This document shows positions 26,335-34,978 of a stretch of DNA of 61,861 bases, in pieces. The DNA is from B16-G9 sp964455635. Lineage in GTDB: Bacteria; Bacteroidota; Bacteroidia; Bacteroidales; F082. The stretch lies in assembly GCA_964455635.1 (NCBI GenBank), contig CAYVWX010000001.1:1-61861 (forward strand). Direction: 5' to 3'. How positions within the stretch are numbered: the first letter of the stretch is position 1; every line of letters begins with the position of its first letter. Below the pieces are notes generated by a model. That model searched no databases. It was given only the letters and a program-made list of their open reading frames with translations, and was not told the origin of the DNA. A program made the translations under genes and the position numbers.

Positions 26335-27702
26335 CTATAACTCCTTTACAGCTTTTTTAAATTGGTTGCCGCGATCCTGATAATTTTCAAAAAGGTCGAA
26401 ACTGGCACAGGCGGGCGACAGCAGAACGATTTCGCCTTTTTTGGCCAGATGATAAGCATAGGTAACGGCTTCCTGTGCCGAGCCTGCGTCCACCATAATT
26501 TCTACCATGTCTTCAAAGGCATCGTGAAGTTTGGTGTTGTCCTTACCGAGACAAACAATGGCTTTTACCTTGTTGCGAACCAGTGATTTAAGCTCTGAAT
26601 AGTTGTTTCCTTTATCTTGTCCGCCAACAATCCAAACGGTGGGTGCTTCAACATATTCCAGTGCATACCAGGTGGAATTAATGTTGGTGGCTTTGCTGTC
26701 GTTAATAAAAGTTATCCCATGGACATTGGAAACAAACTCCAGCCGGTGCGGAATGTTTTCGAAATCGGAAAGGCTCTGTTTGATGCTTTCCTTGCGAACA
26801 TCTAACAACCGTGCTGCCACCGAAGCAGCCATTGAGTTGTATGTGTTGTGCTTTCCCTGAAGTGCTAACTGTTCAAGTGTCATATTAAATCTGTTTTTAT
26901 TTATGTTTATAATTATTTCGTTGTTTTTAAGCCAGGCACCGTTTTCCACGGGGGAATCGGATAGTGTCAGGCTGTATTTTTTTGGAAGGATGTTTCTTTT
27001 TTTCAGCTCACGGCTTGTAACGGGGTCGTCGGCATTAAAAATGAAAGCATCTTCCTTCGACATGTTTTGAAGAATTTTAAATTTAGAGTCGATGTAGTTT
27101 TCAAAGCGGTTGTTATACCGGTCCAGATGGTCGGGTGTAATGTTGGTAAGTATGGCAATGTCGGCCTTGAACCGATACATATTATCCAGCTGAAAGCTGC
27201 TTATTTCCAGTACGTAGATGTCGTAATCCGAAAGCGCAACCTGCTTAGCAAAACTCTCTCCGATGTTACCGGCCAAACCTGCTTTCAAACCCGCTGCTTT
27301 TAAAATATGCCATGTTAAAAGCGTAGTGGTAGTTTTGCCGTTTGACCCGGTGATGCAAACAAGCTTTGCATGGGTGTAACGGGCCGCAAATTCTATTTCG
27401 GAAATTACCGGAATTCCTTTTTCCAGTGCCCGTTTTACGGGAGGTGCAGTGTTGGGGATTCCGGGACTTTTTATAATCTCCGAGGCTCTTTCTATTTTAT
27501 GAAACGAATGGCCGTTTTCTTCAAAATCAATGTCATGATGTGTAAGAACGCTTTTGTATTTGGATTCAATTTTTCCATAATCACTTACTAAAACATTAAA
27601 TCCTTGTTTTTTTGCAAGAATGGCAGCTCCGGTTCCGCTTTCACCGGCACCGAGAATTACTATTTCTTTCCCGGCTTTTTGTTTTGATTTACCACTCTTC
27701 AT
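26335..27702 (-). CDS. murD: UDP-N-acetylmuramoylalanine--D-glutamate ligase MurD
   Basis: The 455-residue cytoplasmic ligase adds D-glutamate to UDP-MurNAc-L-alanine. The P-loop VCITGSNGKTTTT lies at 115-127. The NITPDHLDRY motif and FINDSKATN motif are characteristic of MurD. The C-terminal VLLSPACASFDLFENYQDRGNQFK is diagnostic. It stops four bases before ftsW begins. Upstream lies a 214-base gap filled with a repeat array, unusual in this compact cluster. Confidence 0.97.
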   Translation of the reverse strand: MKSGKSKQKAGKEIVILGAGESGTGAAILAKKQGFNVLVSDYGKIESKYKSVLTHHDIDFEENGHSFHKIERASEIIKSPGIPNTAPPVKRALEKGIPVISEIEFAARYTHAKLVCITGSNGKTTTTLLTWHILKAAGLKAGLAGNIGESFAKQVALSDYDIYVLEISSFQLDNMYRFKADIAILTNITPDHLDRYNNRFENYIDSKFKILQNMSKEDAFIFNADDPVTSRELKKRNILPKKYSLTLSDSPVENGAWLKNNEIIININKNRFNMTLEQLALQGKHNTYNSMAASVAARLLDVRKESIKQSLSDFENIPHRLEFVSNVHGITFINDSKATNINSTWYALEYVEAPTVWIVGGQDKGNNYSELKSLVRNKVKAIVCLGKDNTKLHDAFEDMVEIMVDAGSAQEAVTYAYHLAKKGEIVLLSPACASFDLFENYQDRGNQFKKAVKEL

Positions 27703-27717
27703 TTTTTTTTGTTTTTT

Positions 27718-27890
27718 GCTCCCGTTGGTCGCGTTATTTGCTCCCTGCGGTCGCTGTCATTGCTCCCGTTGGTCGCGTCATTTGCTTCCTGCGGTCGCTG
27801 TCATTGTTCCCGTTGGTCGCGTCATTGCTCCCTGCGGTCGCTGTCATTGCTCCCTGCGGTCGCTGTCATTTGCTCCCTGCGGTCGCGGTG
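27718..27890. repeat. array of eight 21-23-bp repeats inside the dcw cluster
   Basis: Eight nearly identical units fill the murD-mraY gap. Read on the plus strand there are two types: A, GCTCCCGTTGGTCGCGTCAT, and B, GCTCCCTGCGGTCGCTGTCA, with one to three extra bases (usually T). The order is A B A B A B B B. Units differ by point changes (for example GCTTCC, GTTCCC), so the array is ageing rather than freshly expanded. No unique spacers exist, so it is not CRISPR. The same unit recurs at 44038-44164 in the same orientation. Being stop-free in all three plus-strand frames, it generates spurious open frames. It lies within the mRNA of the cluster on the other strand. Confidence 0.95.
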
Positions 27891-27916
27891 TGTTTTTCTT
27901 AATTTATTTTTCATTA

Positions 27917-29158
27917 TTATCTCAGTTTCAGGGTGATGATGGTTAAAACTGCCAGCATCATACCTATAATAAATACGCGCATAACTATTTTGGCTTCGGG
28001 ATATCCCTTTTTTTGATAGTGGTGATGTAAAGGCGACATGAGAAAAATACGCCTGCCTTCACCATATTTTTTACGGGTGTATTTAAAATAACTTACCTGC
28101 ATAATTACCGACAGGCTCTCCACGAGGAAAATTCCTGCCAGTAGTGGTAACAACAGCTCTTTACGAATGATAATGGCAAATACGGCAATAATACCGCCAA
28201 TGGCAAGGCTGCCGGTATCGCCCATAAATACCTGGGCAGGGTAGGTGTTGTACCATAAAAAACCTACCGTAGCTCCTACAAAACCGGCTATAAATACGGT
28301 TAGCTCACCTACGTTGGGGATGTACATAATGTTTAAATAGTCCGAAAAAATAATGTTACCCGAAACCCAGGCCAGAATTCCCAATGTGGCACCTATTATG
28401 GCTGAAGTGCCGGCCGCAAGGCCATCCATTCCGTCGGTGAGGTTGGCACCGTTTGATACTCCCGTGAGAATGAAAATTACAAACGGAATAAATATTAAAA
28501 AAGCATATTTTTCGTATCCGTTTCCCAACCATTTTAATAATACGGCGTAATCAAATTCGTTGTTTTTAACGAATGGAATGGTGGTTTTTGTTGAGTGGCG
28601 TTCGTCGGGCCTGAAAGCATGCGAAGGGCCGTTGGTATTAATTTTTTGTACTACTTGTGCGGTGGCGACTTTTTGCTTTTGACGAACAACCACTTCAGGG
28701 CTGAAATAGAGTACCGCCCCGACAACCAATCCTAAAATTATTTGTGCCAGAATTTTAAGCTTTCCTTTTAAACCGGCTTTGTCTTTTCTGAATACTTTGA
28801 TGTAGTCGTCGATAAATCCTACAAAGCCAAGCCATACAGTAGTAAACAGCATTAGCAGGATGTAAATATTATCGAGTTTGGCAAACAACAAAACCGGAAC
28901 AATAATGGATGCTAAAATTATTAAACCACCCATGGTTGGAGTGCCTTGTTTTTCCATTTGCCCTTGCAGGCCTAAATCGCGGACAGTTTCGCCAACCTGT
29001 TTTCTGCGTAAAAAATTAATCCAGTTTTTACCAAACACCATCCCTATTAATAGCGAGGTTACTATGGTCATGGCGGCCCTGAAAGAGAGGTAGTTGAACA
29101 CCTGTGCTCCCGGAAAGTTGTACGTTTCATCAAGATATTTAAACAGATAATACAGCAT
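27917..29158 (-). CDS. mraY: phospho-MurNAc-pentapeptide transferase MraY
   Basis: The 413-residue integral membrane enzyme moves phospho-MurNAc-pentapeptide to undecaprenyl phosphate, forming lipid I. Motifs include KQGTPTMGGLI, the catalytic-site DDYIKV, NLTDGMDGLA, FMGDTGSLAIGG and the C-terminal SPLHHHYQKKGYPEAKIV. It is about 50 residues longer than E. coli MraY (360); the extra sequence is a charged loop around residues 165-210 (RQKQKVATAQVVQK and onward), usual in Bacteroidota. It is four bases from murE. Confidence 0.97.
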   Translation of the reverse strand: MLYYLFKYLDETYNFPGAQVFNYLSFRAAMTIVTSLLIGMVFGKNWINFLRRKQVGETVRDLGLQGQMEKQGTPTMGGLIILASIIVPVLLFAKLDNIYILLMLFTTVWLGFVGFIDDYIKVFRKDKAGLKGKLKILAQIILGLVVGAVLYFSPEVVVRQKQKVATAQVVQKINTNGPSHAFRPDERHSTKTTIPFVKNNEFDYAVLLKWLGNGYEKYAFLIFIPFVIFILTGVSNGANLTDGMDGLAAGTSAIIGATLGILAWVSGNIIFSDYLNIMYIPNVGELTVFIAGFVGATVGFLWYNTYPAQVFMGDTGSLAIGGIIAVFAIIIRKELLLPLLAGIFLVESLSVIMQVSYFKYTRKKYGEGRRIFLMSPLHHHYQKKGYPEAKIVMRVFIIGMMLAVLTIITLKLR

Positions 29159-29162
29159 AGCT

Positions 29163-30620
29163 TTATAAATTATCGAATAACTCGGTTATCACTTTTTTAT
29201 CGTCGAAAGGGTGTTTTACCCCGTTTATTTCCTGCCATATTTCGTGGCCTTTGCCGGCAATTAATATGATGTCGCCCGGTTGTGCCAGCATTACGGCAGT
29301 ACGGATGGCTTCTTTGCGGTTGACAATGGAAACCACCGACATTTTTTTTGCAGCATCCACCCCTTTCAGCATGTCGTCAATAATGGCTTGCGGCTCTTCG
29401 TTGCGCGGATTGTCGGAAGTGAGAATTAGCCTGTTGCTCAGCAGCGAAGCAATTTTTGCCATTTCAGGTCGTTTTTGCTTGTCGCGGTTTCCGCCGGCAC
29501 CCACCACGGTAATAAGTTGCTCGTTGCCCGTTCTGATGTTTTGGATGGCGTTTAAAACATTTTCAAGAGCATCGGGAGTGTGGGCATAGTCAATTATTGC
29601 AGTTATGTTGTTTTTTGATCGTATTATGTTAAATCGTCCGTCGGCTCCTTTTAAAGCGCTCATATTTAGTAATATATCGTGCCGGTTCTCGCCCAGTAGC
29701 CGCGCTGTTGCATAAACCGCCAAAAGGTTGTAGGCGTTAAAGGTACCTGCCATCAAAGTGTAAAATTGATGTCCGTCGATGGTTAACATGGTGCTGTCGA
29801 AACGGCTTTCCAGTACCTTGGCTTTAAAATCGGCCATGTTTTTAAGTGCATAAGCGTACTTTTTAGCAGCACAGTTTTGAACCATAATACGGCCGTTTTT
29901 GTCGTCAACATTTACCAGTGCAAATGCTTTGGAAGATAAATCATCGAAGAACTTTTTCTTAGCCTTTAAGTAGCCTTTAAATGTTTTGTGATAATCGAGG
30001 TGGTCGTGGGTAAGATTGGTAAATACCGCACCTGCAAAGCTTAATCCTGCAATGCGGTGTTGGTGAATGGCGTGTGAACTTACCTCCATAAAAGCATAGG
30101 CACATCCTGCATCTGCCATGTCGGCCAAAAGTTTGTTTAACGCTATGGCATCGGGTGTGGTGTGGGTAGAAGGAATGACCGTTTGATGAATTTTGTTTTG
30201 AATGGTTGACAACAACCCGCTTTTATATCCAAGCGATTCCATCAGGTTATGCAACAAGGTAACAATGGTTGTTTTGCCGTTGGTACCTGTAACGCCAACC
30301 AGTTTCAGCTTCTCTGACGGGTTGTCGAAAAAGTTGGAAGCAATGTAGCCCAATGCTTCGGCACTGTTTTTTACTTTTATGTAGGTAATTTGATGATCGA
30401 CCTCAGCAGGAAACTCCTCGCAAACAATAGCAACCGCACCCGACTTTTCTGCATCTTTAATAAACCGGTGGCCATCAGTAAGTGTGCCGTTTACAGCCAC
30501 AAACAACGTGCCTTTTACCACTTTGCGCGAGTCGGCGGCAACTACATCAATATAAAGGTCAAGCGACCCTTTTACGGCGGTAATGCCCGAACGATATAAT
30601 ATGTCTTGTAACTTTTTCAC
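29163..30620 (-). CDS. murE: UDP-MurNAc-tripeptide synthetase MurE (meso-DAP type)
   Basis: This 485-residue Mur ligase adds the third amino acid of the peptidoglycan stem. The P-loop GVTGTNGKTT lies at 109-118. The substrate-specificity motif DNPRNEEP is near 401-408; DNPR at this position marks enzymes that add meso-diaminopimelate. This indicates a meso-DAP wall. The IIDYAHTPDALENVL segment is also typical. It is the second Mur ligase gene of the cluster, between ftsI and mraY. Confidence 0.97.
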   Translation of the reverse strand: MKKLQDILYRSGITAVKGSLDLYIDVVAADSRKVVKGTLFVAVNGTLTDGHRFIKDAEKSGAVAIVCEEFPAEVDHQITYIKVKNSAEALGYIASNFFDNPSEKLKLVGVTGTNGKTTIVTLLHNLMESLGYKSGLLSTIQNKIHQTVIPSTHTTPDAIALNKLLADMADAGCAYAFMEVSSHAIHQHRIAGLSFAGAVFTNLTHDHLDYHKTFKGYLKAKKKFFDDLSSKAFALVNVDDKNGRIMVQNCAAKKYAYALKNMADFKAKVLESRFDSTMLTIDGHQFYTLMAGTFNAYNLLAVYATARLLGENRHDILLNMSALKGADGRFNIIRSKNNITAIIDYAHTPDALENVLNAIQNIRTGNEQLITVVGAGGNRDKQKRPEMAKIASLLSNRLILTSDNPRNEEPQAIIDDMLKGVDAAKKMSVVSIVNRKEAIRTAVMLAQPGDIILIAGKGHEIWQEINGVKHPFDDKKVITELFDNL

Positions 30621-30636
30621 CTTTTATTTTTATGCT

Positions 30637-32754
30637 TTAATATTCTCCCAGTTTTAATTCAATTACGTTACGGCCGTTGATTTTTGTGCCGGGTTTTATG
30701 CTTTGCGAAACAACTTTGCCACGTCCTTTTATTTGGGTTGAAAGTCCTTTGTTTTCCAGCAGGTAAATGGCATCGGCAGCGTTCATACCTCTTACATCGG
30801 GTATTGGTTTGTCAGAGCTGTTTACCGGAGAGAAAGCAATTTTATTTCCCTGTTTTTCTATTTCTATCCAGTTGCTTTTGTCGGGATAAGCAACGGTTCC
30901 AAACCCCAGTTCTTTCACCACAGTATGGGTAGTTTCAAAAAATGAGGGGGCGTTTAAAAACGGAATTTTTCTGGTGGCGGTATCAGACAGATATTTGTTT
31001 TCCAGCGATATGGAAGTTGCATAAATTTTGTCGGCAATTTCTTTAAACACAGGCCCCGAAACCAATGCTCCGTAATAGCCGTTTTCGGTGGGTTCGTTAA
31101 TAACCACTATAATTGAATAGCGGGGATTGTCGGCCGGAAAATAGCCCACAAAGGTTGCGTTGTAGCGGCGTTTACCGTGGTAACCTTTTCCTTCCGAAAT
31201 TTGAGCCGTGCCTGTCTTGCCTGCAATGGTGTACCATCTGTTTTTTAGCTTGTGACCGGTTCCGCGCAACACAACTCCCTCAAGCAGCGACTGTGCTTTT
31301 TTTATGGTGGAGGGCGATGCAATTTGTCTGTTGAGAATTTGCGGTTTAAACCGTTTAATGGTTTTTCCGTCCTGCTGGATGCCGGTTACCAAAATGGGCT
31401 TAACCATAACCCCGTTGTTGGCTACTGCATTGTAAAAGGTAATTAGTTGAAGCGGGGTGAGCATAACTTCATAGCCAATCGACATCCATGGAAGTGATGT
31501 TTTCCACCAGATTTTTTTGTCTTTTACAGGATGCTTGATGAACGGATGGGGTTCGCCTGAAATTTTAATGCCGGTACGCTTGTTTAGCCCCATGGCATAC
31601 AGCTGATCGACATATTGCGCCGGATTGTTTTTAAAAGCCTCGTAAGTAACTTTCGATATTCCCATGTTGGATGAGTGCTCAAAAGCATCACGAACAGTAA
31701 ACCTGCCATGATTGTACATGTGGGCATCGGTCAGGTGGCGGCGTGAATAGGTTACGTAAGGATGCTCGAAAAAGAGAGAATCGGTAAGTTTGATTTTATG
31801 TTTTTCCATTAATGCAATAATGGAAGCGAGCTTGAATGTGGAACCCGGCTCAATGCGTTTTCCCACGGCAAAATTGTAGTTTTCTTTGTAATAACCGTCT
31901 TTTTCGTCGTAGTTAAGATTGGCCATGGCTTTGATGTAGCCTGTTTGAACCTCCATTACCACTGCGGTACCCATTTTAGCTTTATGATACAGCATCTGTT
32001 TTAAAAGAGCATGTTCGGCAACATCCTGAATGTTAACGTCAAGGGTGGTTTTAATGTCTTTTCCGTTAACGGGTTCTATTTCATTTTCATCGTGGATGGG
32101 AATCCAGTCGCCGTGGTTGATGCGACGACGCAACTGCTTCCCGTCTTTACCCATTAAAACCGTATCGAACGACCCTTCCAGCCCTACTCTTTTCCGGTTG
32201 TCGTTAACAAAACCAATGGTGCGCCCGGCCAACTGGCCAAAAGGCCTTTCGCGGCGGGTACGCTGAATGGTGATAAGACCTCCTTTTATCTTACCTCTTC
32301 TTAAAAGCGGAAACTTTCTGATTTTTTGAAGCTCATCATAAGTAACTTTTCGTTTGATAAGCTGATATCTTTTTTTGTTTCTGCGGGCGTTGGTAAGGAG
32401 CCTTGTGTAGTAACTTTGCGATTTGTCGGGGAAAAGCCGGTGAAACATCAGGCTAAGCGAGTCGAGTTTGGCTTTAAAATCCTCATCGGTAATGTTGGGT
32501 GTTCCCACATCCATTCTGATGTCGAAAATAGGGATGGAAGTTGCCAGCAGAGCGGAGTTGTCAGACAAGATGTTTCCGCGACTGGATTCAAGAGTGAACG
32601 TACGAATTTCCTGTTTTTTAGCCTTGGCACTCAGCTCGGCTCCCTCCACGGTGTAAATCCTGACGGCCTTTATCATAATGGCTATGCCTGTAATAAAAAT
32701 AATTACATACAGGATAAGTTCACGTACTAATATGTCTTTTTTAGCTTCGCTCAT
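30637..32754 (-). CDS. ftsI: septal transpeptidase FtsI (penicillin-binding protein with PASTA domain)
   Basis: The 705-residue class B penicillin-binding protein cross-links septal peptidoglycan and partners FtsW. One N-terminal membrane helix (LILYVIIFITGIAIMIKAV) is followed by the pedestal domain and the transpeptidase domain. Active-site motifs are STFK near residue 303, SSN near 361 and KTGT near 513. The last 60 residues (PIPDVRGMNAADAIYLLENKG and beyond) form a PASTA domain, as in SpoVD-like proteins. It overlaps the FtsL-like gene by four bases. Confidence 0.96.
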   Translation of the reverse strand: MSEAKKDILVRELILYVIIFITGIAIMIKAVRIYTVEGAELSAKAKKQEIRTFTLESSRGNILSDNSALLATSIPIFDIRMDVGTPNITDEDFKAKLDSLSLMFHRLFPDKSQSYYTRLLTNARRNKKRYQLIKRKVTYDELQKIRKFPLLRRGKIKGGLITIQRTRRERPFGQLAGRTIGFVNDNRKRVGLEGSFDTVLMGKDGKQLRRRINHGDWIPIHDENEIEPVNGKDIKTTLDVNIQDVAEHALLKQMLYHKAKMGTAVVMEVQTGYIKAMANLNYDEKDGYYKENYNFAVGKRIEPGSTFKLASIIALMEKHKIKLTDSLFFEHPYVTYSRRHLTDAHMYNHGRFTVRDAFEHSSNMGISKVTYEAFKNNPAQYVDQLYAMGLNKRTGIKISGEPHPFIKHPVKDKKIWWKTSLPWMSIGYEVMLTPLQLITFYNAVANNGVMVKPILVTGIQQDGKTIKRFKPQILNRQIASPSTIKKAQSLLEGVVLRGTGHKLKNRWYTIAGKTGTAQISEGKGYHGKRRYNATFVGYFPADNPRYSIIVVINEPTENGYYGALVSGPVFKEIADKIYATSISLENKYLSDTATRKIPFLNAPSFFETTHTVVKELGFGTVAYPDKSNWIEIEKQGNKIAFSPVNSSDKPIPDVRGMNAADAIYLLENKGLSTQIKGRGKVVSQSIKPGTKINGRNVIELKLGEY

Positions 32755-33209
32755 TTTTTAATGGAATCCAGCTCTTTTTGACTGACTCTGATAACTTTTA
32801 GGGGTTGTGTATTTTCTTTAAATCCTCTTTTGTTCAAAATTTTTTCCACTTCGCTCTGTTTGCTCATGTTCATCAGTTTCGATTTTTTACTGATGTATTG
32901 ATAGCGTAACTCTTTAATGTCGTTTTGCTTGCGATTTATTTCGCGGGTTTGTTCTTCCGCACGGTAGTTGTTGGTGATGTACAAAAACGCCAGCAGGGTT
33001 AACCAGATGAGCAGTGGCAGCAATCCGGAAGTTTCTTTTCTTTCAAGGATGTCGCCCGAAATAATATCTTTGGGTGTTTCAACAACGGCTTTGGCTTTAT
33101 CCGGTATTTTAAACCCGAAAATTTTTCTGAGCTTTATAAACCGGGGTTTGTGTACGAGCTTTTTAGACTGCTTCGGTTCTTTTTTTAATATGTTTTTTTG
33201 CGCTGCCAT
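32751..33209 (-). CDS. FtsL-like cell division protein
   Basis: This 152-residue protein has a basic cytoplasmic N-terminus of about 85 residues, one membrane helix (LLPLLIWLTLLAFLYITNNY) and a short periplasmic coiled coil (REINRKQNDIKELRYQYISKKSKLMNM). The layout is that of FtsL, which bridges FtsQ and FtsB to FtsW/FtsI. Sequence conservation is low, so the name rests on topology and on the position between rsmH and ftsI, which is invariant for ftsL. The N-terminal tail is longer than in E. coli FtsL (121 residues), as in the Bacteroidota form. Confidence 0.88.
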   Translation of the reverse strand: MAAQKNILKKEPKQSKKLVHKPRFIKLRKIFGFKIPDKAKAVVETPKDIISGDILERKETSGLLPLLIWLTLLAFLYITNNYRAEEQTREINRKQNDIKELRYQYISKKSKLMNMSKQSEVEKILNKRGFKENTQPLKVIRVSQKELDSIKK

Positions 33210-33212
33210 ACT

Positions 33213-34109
33213 CTATTTTTTTATTGCTGTTCTGAGTTTGGCACTGCGTGCACGACTGTTTTCTTCTATTTCGGTTTCGTTGGGGATAAGCGCCTTGCCG
33301 CTAACAGGTTTAAAAGGACTTATCACGTTTCCGTAGAAATCTTTTTCAATTTTCCCTTCAAAATTCCCGGCCCTCATAAAGTTTTTTACAAGTCTGTCTT
33401 CCAACGAGTGGTATGAAATTACTACCAGCCTGCCGCCGGGTTTTAACACTTCGGCCGACTGCCATAAGAGCTCTTTTAGCACATCAAGTTCTTGGTTTAC
33501 TTCTATGCGCAGTGCCTGAAAAACCATGGCCGAGAGTTTGTTTATTTTGCGTTGCGGAAGACACGGTTTGATAACCTCGATAAGTTGGCCGGTGGTGTGA
33601 ATGGGCTTTTCGGCTCTTGCCGCAACAATGGCTCTGCTGATGCAATAACTGCTTCGTAATTCGCCGTATTGCGTAAAAATATTTTGTAGTTCCTCAGCAG
33701 TGTACTTATTAACTACCGTTTCGGCTGTATTGCCTGTTAAAGGGTTCATCCGCATGTCGAGACGGGCATTAAAACGGGTTGAAAAGCCACGGTCGGGGAC
33801 ATCAAACTGATGCGATGAAACTCCAAGGTCGGCAAGAATACCATCTGCAGGAATGGCGTTGTGAAGCCGGAGGAAGTTTTTCAAAAATCTGAAATTATGA
33901 GGTATCAAAGTAAACCGGCTATCGTTGGGAACATTGTGCAAAGCATCCGGATCCTGGTCGAAACCGATAAGTCTGCCCCGCTCGTTAAGGTGTTCCAATA
34001 TGGCACGCGAATGGCCGCCACCGCCGAAGGTAACATCCACATATATCCCGTTGGGGTCAATGTTCAGCAATTCAATGCTCCTATGTAGCAATACAGGGTT
34101 ATGATACAT
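33213..34109 (-). CDS. rsmH: 16S rRNA m4C1402 methyltransferase RsmH
   Basis: The 298-residue enzyme methylates N4 of C1402 in 16S rRNA, using S-adenosylmethionine. The SAM-binding loop VDVTFGGGGHSRAIL is near the N-terminus. Other motifs are GILADLGVSSHQFD, RLDMRMNP and VISYHSLEDRLVKNFM. An ATG at 34130 would add seven residues (MPNNCKL) and overlap mraZ by 11 bases. I prefer the ATG at 34109, ten bases after the mraZ stop, because the family starts directly at YHxPVLL. It is the second gene of the cluster. Confidence 0.95.
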   Translation of the reverse strand: MYHNPVLLHRSIELLNIDPNGIYVDVTFGGGGHSRAILEHLNERGRLIGFDQDPDALHNVPNDSRFTLIPHNFRFLKNFLRLHNAIPADGILADLGVSSHQFDVPDRGFSTRFNARLDMRMNPLTGNTAETVVNKYTAEELQNIFTQYGELRSSYCISRAIVAARAEKPIHTTGQLIEVIKPCLPQRKINKLSAMVFQALRIEVNQELDVLKELLWQSAEVLKPGGRLVVISYHSLEDRLVKNFMRAGNFEGKIEKDFYGNVISPFKPVSGKALIPNETEIEENSRARSAKLRTAIKK

Positions 34110-34119
34110 CAATTTACAA

Positions 34120-34578
34120 TTATTCGGCATTAAGTTCGCCCATTACGTTTTCCGTGAGGTTGGCGAAATCATCCGGGTCATAGTCAACAGCTTTTTCATA
34201 AGCCACTTTGTCCCAAATTTCAAATTTTTTTGTAACTGATGTAATTACGATCTCTTTGGATATGCCGCCATATTTCAGAAGGTCTTTTGGTATCAGCAAC
34301 CTTCCCGTCCCATCCAGTTCGACCGGTTTTACACCAGCCATAAACTTTGTAACGAACTCGGCATTCTTCTTTTTGTACATATTTAATTTGGAAATCATGG
34401 CGCTTTCAATTTGCCAGTTTTCCATAGGGAACAACTCCAGACATTTTTTAAAAATGCTGCGCTTGATAACAAAACCCTTATGAACCTCCTCCTTCATTTG
34501 GCTCTTGAAAGGAGCAGGGAACATGAAACGGCCTTTGGCGTCAAGTTTTGCTTCGTATGTCCCTAATAATGTTTGCAT
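34120..34578 (-). CDS. mraZ: transcriptional regulator MraZ
   Basis: The 152-residue protein belongs to MraZ, whose members have two SpoVT/AbrB-like domains and assemble into ring-shaped DNA-binding oligomers. It starts LLGTYEAKLDAKGRFMFPAPFKSQMK, with the DxKGR motif, repeated in the second domain as VELDGTGRLLIPKDLLKYGGI. In other bacteria MraZ represses its own operon by binding direct repeats spaced 10 bp upstream of mraZ. Four such repeats are present here at 34614-34653, so autoregulation of the whole cluster is likely. Start ATG fits the -7 box 22 bases upstream. Confidence 0.97.
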   Translation of the reverse strand: MQTLLGTYEAKLDAKGRFMFPAPFKSQMKEEVHKGFVIKRSIFKKCLELFPMENWQIESAMISKLNMYKKKNAEFVTKFMAGVKPVELDGTGRLLIPKDLLKYGGISKEIVITSVTKKFEIWDKVAYEKAVDYDPDDFANLTENVMGELNAE

Positions 34579-34600
34579 CGGGAATGTCGGTTTTATGGCG

Positions 34601-34608
34601 TAAAATTA
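34601..34608 (-). promoter_or_regulatory. probable -7 box for the mraZ-ftsZ cluster
   Basis: The minus strand reads TAATTTTA, matching TAnnTTTG except for the last base, 22 bases before the mraZ ATG. A -33 element at the usual spacing would fall inside the MraZ repeats just upstream, which fits a repression mechanism. Inference from position. Confidence 0.4.
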
Positions 34609-34613
34609 GTTTA

Positions 34614-34653
34614 AATTTACCACTTTTTAACATGATTTACCACTTTTTACCCC
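34614..34653 (-). promoter_or_regulatory. MraZ operator: four 10-bp direct repeats
   Basis: On the minus strand four consecutive 10-base units occur: GGGGTAAAAA, GTGGTAAATC, ATGTTAAAAA and GTGGTAAATT. Each has the form GTGGT-A-rich with a 10-bp period. Known MraZ boxes in other bacteria are repeats of TGGGN or GTGGG every 10 bp directly upstream of mraZ. The repeats lie 36 to 75 bases upstream of the mraZ ATG and overlap the -33 region of the predicted promoter. Unit 3 is degenerate (ATGTT). Confidence 0.8.
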
Positions 34654-34964
34654 AATGTTGATAAAATGTTTCGTTTTAGGTAAAAAAAAGTTTTGTATCA
34701 TACACTCATTTATCTGGAAAACAGATTTGTAATAAAAAAATATTTTGCAAAAATCAAGATATTAACAACGAAAAGGTGAAGTATTTGTTAATAACTCTGA
34801 TATGGTTTTTTTGTGGTTGAGAGTCAGCAGATTGGATTTGCGAAACGGGTTTAGCCCCTTATTGGTCTTCAAAAAAGTGGGATTCGTATCTATTTTCCGG
34901 GGAGGTGGGGATGGCCGCATTTTTGAAAAGTTTTATTAACATCGGATAAAATGCCACTATTGTT
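34654..34964. other. gap between mraZ and priA without a gene
   Basis: Beyond the MraZ repeats the divergent gap is AT-rich and shows no open frame with a protein-like pattern, no strong hairpin and no repeat. A possible upstream activator region for mraZ or priA cannot be recognised. Confidence 0.6.
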
Positions 34965-34972
34965 TACTTTTG
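34965..34972 (+). promoter_or_regulatory. -7 box for priA, almost touching the start codon
   Basis: TACTTTTG matches TAnnTTTG. If transcription starts four bases after the G, as in typical Bacteroidota promoters, it begins only about three bases before the priA ATG at 34979. No clear -33 element is visible. The box covers the alternative TTG start at 34970, which argues against that start. Confidence 0.4.
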
Positions 34973-34978
34973 CCTTTG

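Noticed and set aside
27718..27890. Tandem repeats taken as a CRISPR array
   Set aside because: Units are contiguous, with no unique spacers, and there are no cas genes.
27612..27946. Three overlapping plus-strand open frames of 75-108 residues (LPAVAV-, CSLRSL-, PVGRV-type repeats)
   Set aside because: They exist only because the repeat unit has no stop codon in any plus frame; the real gene content is the repeat array.
34970..34978. TTG start for priA (adds MPL)
   Set aside because: It lies inside the TACTTTTG -7 box.
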